DNA from: an uncultured Amylibacter sp.
GTDB taxonomy: Bacteria; Pseudomonadota; Alphaproteobacteria; Rhodobacterales; Rhodobacteraceae
Length of the DNA stretch: 9,903 nucleotides
Assembly (NCBI GenBank): GCA_937944065.1
Contig: CALDZS010000136.1
Span: forward strand, 1-9,903
Reading direction: 5' to 3'
Part shown: positions 5,100 through 9,903 of the stretch, one piece after another
Numbering within the stretch: the stretch's first letter is position 1
How the letters are laid out: each line of letters starts with the position of its first letter
Position numbers and translations under genes: made by a program
Notes under the pieces: model-generated
The model's input: only the letters and a program-made list of their open reading frames with translations
Told to the model about the DNA's origin: nothing
The model's database searches: none

Positions 5100-7223
5100 A
5101 TGATCGATGTAGAGACACTTATCGATCATGTACGCACTTATAACCCCAAAACAAATGCAAAGCTGATCCGAACCGCCTATTCTTTTGGTAAGGACATGCA
5201 TGACGGACAAAAACGTCATTCAGGCGAGCCATATTTTATGCATCCCGTTGCAGTGGCTTGGATTTTGGCTGATCAGCAATTGGACGATGCGACTCTGGTG
5301 ACGGCGTTGTTGCATGATGTATTGGAAGACACAAAAGCCACCTATCAAGGTATGGTTGATTTGTTTGGCGTTGAGATCACGCAACTGGTTGATGGTGTGA
5401 CCAAGCTGACAAATATCGAACTGTCTTCGAAGGAAACCAAAGAAGCCGAGAATTTTCGCAAGTTGGTTTTGGCGATGTCCAAAGATTTGCGAGTATTGTT
5501 GGTCAAGCTTGGTGATCGCTTGCATAATATGCGCACGATTAAACACATGCGCAGTGAAAAGCAGATCAAAAAAGCTCAAGAAACCATGGACATTTATGCG
5601 CCCTTGGCAGGTCGTATGGGCATGCAATGGATGCGTGACGAGCTGGAAGACCTATCGTTTCATGTCTTGAACCCAGAGGCGCGTAGTTCCATCATGCGCC
5701 GTTTTATTACTCTGCGCAGTCAATCTGGTGATCTGATCCCCAAGATTAGCGCCGATATTCGTCAAGCGTTGGACGCTTCATCGATCGAGGCAGAGATTTA
5801 TGGCCGCGAGAAAAAGCCTTATTCGGTCTGGCGCAAGATGGAGGAAAAGAAACAAAGCTTTTCTCGCCTGTCTGATATCTATGGTTTCCGTGTCATCACC
5901 CAATCCGAAGAAGATGCATACCGCGTCCTGGGCGCAGTTCACAGGCGTTGGAAAGCTGTTCCTGGACGGTTCAAGGATTATATCAGTCAACCAAAATCAA
6001 ACGGATACCGATCTATTCACACCACAGTTTCTGGTCGAGACGGCAAGATGGTGGAAATTCAAATCCGTACAAAAGATATGCATGAAATGGCCGAGGTCGG
6101 CGTTGCAGCACACTGGGCCTACCGCGATGGTAAACGTGCGGGCAACCAATTTTCGGTCGATCCGGTAAAATGGCTCGATGAACTACATGAGCGCATTCAA
6201 AACGAAGAGAATAGCGAAGAGTTTTTGGAACATGTAAAGTTGGAAATGTTTGCCGACCAAGTGTTTTGCTTTACACCCAAGGGCGATGTGATCCCACTGC
6301 CAAGAGGGGCCACGCCCATTGATTTTGCGTTTGCGATCCACACCCGTATCGGTATGGCCACCGTCGGTGCAAAGGTTGACGGGCACCGCGTCCCGATGTG
6401 GACGCGCCTTCGCAATGGTCAATCAGTAGAGATTCAAACGGCGGTCGGGCAACGGCCTCAGGCAACGTGGATGGATATTGCACAAACTGGACGGGCGCGA
6501 ACCGCGATCCGACGTGCACTGCGCGAAGAACATCGTGAAGGTCATATTAAGTTGGGCAAAGAACTTGCGCGGGTTGCTTTGGAACATGTGGGGAAACCTG
6601 CGACAGACAAAGCACTGGCAACGGCTGCTAAAAAGATGGGCCATGCAAAGCGCGACGATATGTTGGCCGCGTTGGGCAGTGCAGAAGTTACCGGATCTGA
6701 TCTGGTGCGCGCCCTGTATCCAGAACTGCTGCATGACACTAAAGGCGAAGTTAACCAACCAGCAGGAGGCATCGTTGGTCTGGATGCGGATCAGTATGCA
6801 CAGCCTGCAGAATGCTGCCAACCCCTGCCAGGTGAACGAATTGTAGGTATTGCCACACGCGGAAAAGGGGTTTTAGTTCATACAATCCATTGCGAAACAT
6901 TAGCGTCCTATGAGGACCAACCGGATCGTTGGCTTGATTTGCGTTGGTCTGGCGGCAAAGGGTTGGCGGTCAATAAAGCATCAATAGAGATCACAATGGC
7001 AAATGATGCAGGCGTTTTGGGCCGCATCTGCACCTTGATTGGAGAGCAGAATGCAAATATCAGCGATCTTGATTTTGCAGACAAAAAGACAGATTTCTAT
7101 CGAGTGCATGTTGATATAGAAGTAAGGGATGTAGAACATTTAACGCATGTTATTACTGCGGTAGAGGCCGATTCAGACGTTGCGGATGTTCGTCAGCGAA
7201 AACGCCAAGCCGCAACAACCTAA
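5100..7223 (+). CDS. rsh: Bifunctional (p)ppGpp synthetase/hydrolase (Rel/SpoT homologue)
   Basis: Makes and degrades the alarmone (p)ppGpp, setting the stringent response to starvation; cytosolic and ribosome-associated. The 707-residue length is typical of long RSH proteins. The N-terminal HD hydrolase domain (about 25-175) is intact, with H48, H72-D73 in HDVLEDT, and GDRLHNMRT at 138-146. The synthetase domain (about 235-345) has D259 in SDIYGFRVI, GYRSIHT at 302-308 and E319 in EIQIRT. RFKD at 290-293 is the RxKD form associated with bifunctional enzymes rather than the ExDD form of monofunctional RelA. Then follow TGS (about 386-447), a Cys/His zinc-finger-like segment (C572, C573, H597, C598) and a C-terminal ACT domain (about 628-700). 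ATG at 5100 has AAGGG 8 bases upstream. It is probably cotranscribed with rpoZ; the spacer hairpins may tune its level. Confidence 0.97.
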   Translation: MIDVETLIDHVRTYNPKTNAKLIRTAYSFGKDMHDGQKRHSGEPYFMHPVAVAWILADQQLDDATLVTALLHDVLEDTKATYQGMVDLFGVEITQLVDGVTKLTNIELSSKETKEAENFRKLVLAMSKDLRVLLVKLGDRLHNMRTIKHMRSEKQIKKAQETMDIYAPLAGRMGMQWMRDELEDLSFHVLNPEARSSIMRRFITLRSQSGDLIPKISADIRQALDASSIEAEIYGREKKPYSVWRKMEEKKQSFSRLSDIYGFRVITQSEEDAYRVLGAVHRRWKAVPGRFKDYISQPKSNGYRSIHTTVSGRDGKMVEIQIRTKDMHEMAEVGVAAHWAYRDGKRAGNQFSVDPVKWLDELHERIQNEENSEEFLEHVKLEMFADQVFCFTPKGDVIPLPRGATPIDFAFAIHTRIGMATVGAKVDGHRVPMWTRLRNGQSVEIQTAVGQRPQATWMDIAQTGRARTAIRRALREEHREGHIKLGKELARVALEHVGKPATDKALATAAKKMGHAKRDDMLAALGSAEVTGSDLVRALYPELLHDTKGEVNQPAGGIVGLDADQYAQPAECCQPLPGERIVGIATRGKGVLVHTIHCETLASYEDQPDRWLDLRWSGGKGLAVNKASIEITMANDAGVLGRICTLIGEQNANISDLDFADKKTDFYRVHVDIEVRDVEHLTHVITAVEADSDVADVRQRKRQAATT

Positions 7224-7248
7224 ACTTACCGGATAAAGGCCCCCTTAA

Positions 7249-7893
7249 GTGTTTAAACGAAAACATCCCAGATCTTACTGGCAGAGTTTCAAAGAGTTCT
7301 TTTACCCGCGCACGGGCTGGCGGCGGGCGATAAACTATATCGGTTACAGATTAAAGCGGCTACCAGACACACCGCACAAGATCGCACTTGGTTTTGCGAT
7401 TGGTGCGTTTGTTTGTTTCACACCATTTTTTGGGCTGCACTTCTTTATCGCTGCATTTTTTGCGTGGTTGTTGCGTGGCAATATGGTCGCTGCACTTACT
7501 GGCACATTTTTTGGAAATCCGGTTACATTCCCGATTATTGCTACGGTGAGTTATCGGTTCGGTCTGTGGATCATGGACTATTCGCGCAGTGACACCGCCT
7601 GGCAAAAGATCCGGGCTGGATTTAATAATGCCAGCCACACTTTGTGGAGCAATGTTAAGTCGTTGTTCGGATACGGGCCGTCCACATGGGACGGTATGGT
7701 TGAATTTTTCAATACGGTTATGGTGCCGTATCTGGTGGGCGGCATTCTTCCCGGTTTCGTAACTGCAACAGCGATATATTTTGCGACAAAACCTGCCGTG
7801 CGAGTATATCAAAATCGCAGAAAAGGGCGGATCATGGCCAAATTTAAAGAAATTCGCGAAAAGCGCGAGCAAAAGAAAAAGCGGGCTGAATGA
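7249..7893 (+). CDS. DUF2062 membrane protein
   Basis: This 214-residue inner-membrane protein has unknown function. The DUF2062 hallmark is clear: KIALGFAIGAFVCFTPFFGLH (44-64), then a second hydrophobic segment with GTFFGNPVTFP at 85-95. Likely membrane segments are about 45-75, 82-108 and 158-182. The N-terminus (MFKRKHPRSYWQ) is basic, and the last 30 residues are highly charged and lysine-rich, probably a cytoplasmic helix. GTG at 7249 must be the start: a TAA precedes it in frame at 7246-7248 and the next Met (79) would destroy the conserved core. It starts 25 bases after rsh and overlaps acpS by 4 bases (ATGA), so it lies inside this operon and is likely coupled to acpS. Members of the family often lie in such housekeeping clusters; no enzymatic role is known to me. 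Confidence 0.88.
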   Translation: MFKRKHPRSYWQSFKEFFYPRTGWRRAINYIGYRLKRLPDTPHKIALGFAIGAFVCFTPFFGLHFFIAAFFAWLLRGNMVAALTGTFFGNPVTFPIIATVSYRFGLWIMDYSRSDTAWQKIRAGFNNASHTLWSNVKSLFGYGPSTWDGMVEFFNTVMVPYLVGGILPGFVTATAIYFATKPAVRVYQNRRKGRIMAKFKEIREKREQKKKRAE

Positions 7894-8315
7894 TAATTGG
7901 GATCGGCACAGATTTGGCAAATATCGAACGTATCCAAGGCACTTTGGATCGGTTCGGCGATAGGTTCCGCAACCGTGTGTTTACACCCATTGAACAATCC
8001 AAGGCCGAACGCCGTCGAGACGTGGCGGGCACTTACGCCAAAAGATGGGCCGCAAAAGAAGCGTGTTCAAAGGCGCTGGGGACAGGGTTGGCGATGGGTA
8101 TATCGTGGATTGATATGTCGGTGACGAATATAAGGTCGGGGCAACCGCAGATGCATCTGACAGGGTGGGCCAAAAAGCGGTTGGATAAGATGACCCCTGA
8201 TGGATACCAGGCTTTTGTGCATGTAACCTTGACCGATGATCATCCTTGGGCACAAGCGTTCGTGGTGATCGAAGCACATCCGACCGTCACCGTCGATGGG
8301 CTGAGCAACAGTTGA
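7890..8315 (+). CDS. acpS: Holo-[acyl-carrier-protein] synthase
   Basis: Transfers the 4'-phosphopantetheine arm from CoA to the serine of apo-acyl carrier protein, activating it for fatty acid synthesis. It is 141 residues, close to family size (E. coli 126). The N-terminal GIGTDL places the metal ligand at D8; FTPIE at 31-35 follows. The second conserved block is YAKRWAAKEACSKALGTG at 49-66, with E57 as the other metal ligand. The product acts as a soluble trimer in known homologues. The ATG start overlaps the end of the DUF2062 gene by 4 bases and has no obvious Shine-Dalgarno, fitting translational coupling. The usual neighbour pdxJ is not between DUF2062 and acpS here. A 53-base gap separates it from lepB. 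Confidence 0.96.
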   Translation: MIIGIGTDLANIERIQGTLDRFGDRFRNRVFTPIEQSKAERRRDVAGTYAKRWAAKEACSKALGTGLAMGISWIDMSVTNIRSGQPQMHLTGWAKKRLDKMTPDGYQAFVHVTLTDDHPWAQAFVVIEAHPTVTVDGLSNS

Positions 8316-8319
8316 CTAA

Positions 8320-8335
8320 CGCGCCGATACGCGCG
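8320..8335 (+). repeat. GC-rich hairpin in the acpS-lepB spacer
   Basis: CGCGC at 8320-8324 pairs with GCGCG at 8331-8335 around CGATAC. The stem is five bases, without a following T-run. It lies in the largest gap (53 bases) of the DUF2062 - era series. It might mark an RNA processing point or a small operator, but a stem this short can arise by chance. Confidence 0.3.
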
Positions 8336-8368
8336 ATGAACCCTCAAACTGATATCAAGAGAACCTAA

Positions 8369-9154
8369 ATGGCTAAATCGAAGAATCCAGACAGTGCAAG
8401 CGAAACGATCAAGACAGTCGTCTACGCGTTATTATTGGCTGGCGTGATCCGTACGCTGTTCTTTCAACCCTTTTGGATTCCATCAGGGTCGATGAAAAGC
8501 ACGCTTTTGATTGGCGACTTTTTGTTCGTGAACAAGATGGCATATGGATATTCAAAACATTCATGCCCTTGGTCAATCTGCCCTTTTAGCGGTCGCATCT
8601 TCGCATCAGAGCCAGAGGTTGGCGACATCGTTGTATTCAAACACCCAATCACCAATGTCGATTTCATCAAGCGTCTGGTGGGCACGCCGGGCGATACTGT
8701 TCAGATGGTTAAAGGAGTACTGCATCTAAACGGCAAAGCTGTACCACTAAAGAAAATCGGCACATTCCGCGAAACTTATAATGAACAAGGCCCTCTTAAG
8801 GGCATCCCAAGATGCAACACACGACCGACAGCGCGCGGCGCTGATTGTGACAAGGATTTGTATGAAGAGACGTTGCCGAACGGTGTTAAGCATGCGGTTC
8901 TAAACGTGTTTGATGGGCTAGGTGCGGACAATACTGGGATCTTTACAGTCCCAGATGGAAAGTACTTTTTCATCGGTGACAATCGCGACAATTCAGGCGA
9001 CAGCCGCTTTCCATCCAGTTCTGGTGGTGTTGGGTTTGTCCCGTTTGAAAATTTTGTTGGCCGCGCGAATAGGGTGATCTTCTCTTCTGCGGGCAGCCGT
9101 ATTTTGGCATTTTGGACTTGGCGCAAAGACCGGTTCTTTAAGGCGCTCGATTGA
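8369..9154 (+). CDS. lepB: Signal peptidase I
   Basis: Removes signal peptides from exported proteins on the outer face of the inner membrane. It is 261 residues. One N-terminal membrane anchor (about 14-33) is followed by the catalytic serine S41 in IPSGSMKSTLLIGD and the general base lysine K101 in DFIKRLVGTPGD. The GDNRDNSGDSR box at 203-213 is the conserved C-terminal motif. Four cysteines in the periplasmic part (C66 and C71 in the CPWSIC stretch; C149 and C160 in an inserted loop) could form disulfides; this is inference, though similar Cys pairs occur in alphaproteobacterial homologues as I recall them. The ATG at 8369 has only a weak AGAGA ribosome site. The gene overlaps rnc by 4 bases, and the lepB - rnc - era order is widespread in proteobacteria. 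Confidence 0.97.
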   Translation: MAKSKNPDSASETIKTVVYALLLAGVIRTLFFQPFWIPSGSMKSTLLIGDFLFVNKMAYGYSKHSCPWSICPFSGRIFASEPEVGDIVVFKHPITNVDFIKRLVGTPGDTVQMVKGVLHLNGKAVPLKKIGTFRETYNEQGPLKGIPRCNTRPTARGADCDKDLYEETLPNGVKHAVLNVFDGLGADNTGIFTVPDGKYFFIGDNRDNSGDSRFPSSSGGVGFVPFENFVGRANRVIFSSAGSRILAFWTWRKDRFFKALD

Positions 9155-9834
9155 AGATATCATCTGAACTTGCCGATTTCAGCAAACGCCTTGGATATAA
9201 ATTCAAGGAACCAGAGCTGTTGATCCAAGCAATGACGCATTCATCGCTCAGCTCTGCCTCGCGTCAAGACAATCAACGTTTGGAATTCTTGGGAGATCGT
9301 GTGTTGGGGTTGGTAATCGCGCAAGCATTGCTGGATCATGATACAAAGGCGCCTGAAGGAACGTTAGCGCCGCGGTACAACGCGCTGGTGCGCAAAGAAA
9401 CATGTGCAGAAGTTGCGCAGCAAATAGATATTGGTGCAGCGTTAAAAATGGGCCGCTCAGAAATGCTCTCGGGTGGGCGACGCAAACAGGCGATCCTTGG
9501 CGACGCGATGGAGGCGGTGATTGCAGCCGTTTACCGCGACGGTGGCTTTGACGCCGCGCGGACGCTGATTTTGGCCCTTTGGGGCAATCGAATTGCCAAT
9601 GCCGAGGAAGACGCGCGCGATTCGAAAACACGTCTGCAAGAATGGGCGCAAGCCCGTGGAATGCCGCCGCCAAATTATTTAGATATGTCACGCACAGGGC
9701 CAGATCATGCGCCTCAGTTTGAAGTACAAGCAAAAATTGCGAACGGCAAAGCTGCGATCGCAGTGGCAGCCAGCAAACGCCAAGCTCAGCAAGAAGCGGC
9801 CACCAAACTGTTATTGGAATTAGATAATGACTGA
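9151..9834 (+). CDS. rnc: Ribonuclease III
   Basis: Cleaves double-stranded RNA, processing rRNA precursors and some mRNAs in the cytoplasm. It is 227 residues, the normal size. The catalytic domain (about 5-150) carries the signature NQRLEFLGDRVLG, giving metal ligands E45 and D49, and GDAMEAV with D118 and E121. The position of E. coli E38 is Q42, a substitution I recall in other alphaproteobacteria. A double-stranded RNA binding domain spans about 158-224, ending with the typical SKRQAQQEAATKLLLEL. The start is TTG at 9151: an in-frame TAA at 9139-9141 precedes it, no ATG or GTG lies before Met28, and AAGG at 9140-9143 gives a ribosome site 7 bases away. The TTGA overlap with the lepB stop and the 8-base overlap with era indicate coupled translation. 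Confidence 0.97.
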   Translation: MKISSELADFSKRLGYKFKEPELLIQAMTHSSLSSASRQDNQRLEFLGDRVLGLVIAQALLDHDTKAPEGTLAPRYNALVRKETCAEVAQQIDIGAALKMGRSEMLSGGRRKQAILGDAMEAVIAAVYRDGGFDAARTLILALWGNRIANAEEDARDSKTRLQEWAQARGMPPPNYLDMSRTGPDHAPQFEVQAKIANGKAAIAVAASKRQAQQEAATKLLLELDND

Positions 9835-9903
9835 AACGAAATGCGGATTTGTGGCGCTAATTGGCGAACCCAACGCAGGTAAGTCTACATTGATGAACTA
9901 CAT
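9827..9903 (+). CDS. era: GTPase Era, 5' part only
   Basis: Era is a GTP-binding protein that helps 16S rRNA maturation and assembly of the small ribosomal subunit. Only the first 25 codons are in the window; the gene runs off the right edge. The visible part reads METKCG-type residues then GFVALIGEPNAGKSTLMN; more exactly the start is MTETKCGF and the P-loop (G1) is GEPNAGKS. The GEPNAGKS form is characteristic of Era in alphaproteobacteria (GRPNVGKS in E. coli). The ATG at 9827 overlaps the end of rnc by 8 bases in another frame. The rnc - era pairing fits a shared role in rRNA maturation. Confidence 0.95.
   Translation, partial: MTETKCGFVALIGEPNAGKSTLMNY

Noticed and set aside
6423..6821. 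Antisense open frame of 132 codons opposite rsh
   Set aside because: Cys- and His-rich composition looks like a shadow of the rsh reading frame; no family resemblance.
7360..7920. Long antisense open frame of 186 codons opposite the DUF2062 gene
   Set aside because: The protein has no recognisable domain and unnatural composition, while the opposite strand encodes a clear family member.
9248..9733. Antisense open frame of 161 codons opposite rnc
   Set aside because: It shadows a well-conserved RNase III gene and has no motif or ribosome site of its own that I could support.
9151..9834. RNase III inactivation because the E. coli E38 position is Gln (Q42)
   Set aside because: The essential metal ligands E45, D49, D118 and E121 are all present, and NQRLEFLGD is, as I recall, a usual form in alphaproteobacteria.
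1..9903. Mobile elements, CRISPR arrays, tRNA or rRNA genes
   Set aside because: No transposase or integrase frame, no regularly spaced repeats and no cloverleaf-like sequence was seen; genes are packed with short gaps throughout.

Overview
The window is a compact, almost fully coding stretch of an alphaproteobacterial chromosome, most likely from the Rhodobacterales (Roseobacter/Rhodobacter group). The reasons are the type of protein sequences (RNase III with NQRLEFLGDRVL, Fmt ending in GFPIxKGTQL, an LepB with two Cys pairs, one bifunctional Rsh) and the gene order rpoZ - rsh - DUF2062 - acpS - lepB - rnc - era. Base composition looks moderate rather than high in G+C, so a marine member with reduced G+C is plausible; this is inference. 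No transposase, integrase, phage gene, tRNA, rRNA or CRISPR array was seen.

Layout. (1) 1-1262, plus strand: the last codons of an upstream gene (probably a peptide deformylase), fmt, and a small glycine-rich membrane protein. (2) 1266-3910, minus strand: read in its own direction, a NYN-domain (LabA/DUF88-like) protein, then after a 92-base gap a tightly overlapping ispH - methyltransferase - rnhA cluster. It meets the plus-strand block tail to tail with only 3 bases between stop codons. (3) 3911-4020: a short AT-rich divergent intergenic region that must hold promoters for both directions. (4) 4021-9903, plus strand: folK, a spacer with a TATAAT box and two hairpins, rpoZ, a spacer with a hairpin and a 22-base-offset direct repeat, the bifunctional (p)ppGpp synthetase/hydrolase rsh, a DUF2062 membrane protein, acpS, lepB, rnc, and the first 25 codons of era, where the window ends.

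Together the genes are housekeeping. They cover formyl-Met-tRNA formation, RNA/DNA hybrid removal, isoprenoid precursor synthesis, folate synthesis, and RNA polymerase omega plus the alarmone enzyme whose product acts on RNA polymerase. They also cover carrier-protein activation, signal peptide removal, dsRNA processing and ribosome assembly. Translational coupling is a strong theme: seven junctions overlap or abut. Four genes have only, or most plausibly, non-ATG starts (fmt GTG, rnhA TTG, DUF2062 GTG, rnc TTG).

I did not find a clearly new biological system. The most useful second looks are the two structured spacers around rpoZ, the NYN protein divergent from folK, the unassigned methyltransferase coupled to ispH, the diverged HPPK signature in FolK, and the direct DUF2062-acpS junction where related genomes commonly carry pdxJ.
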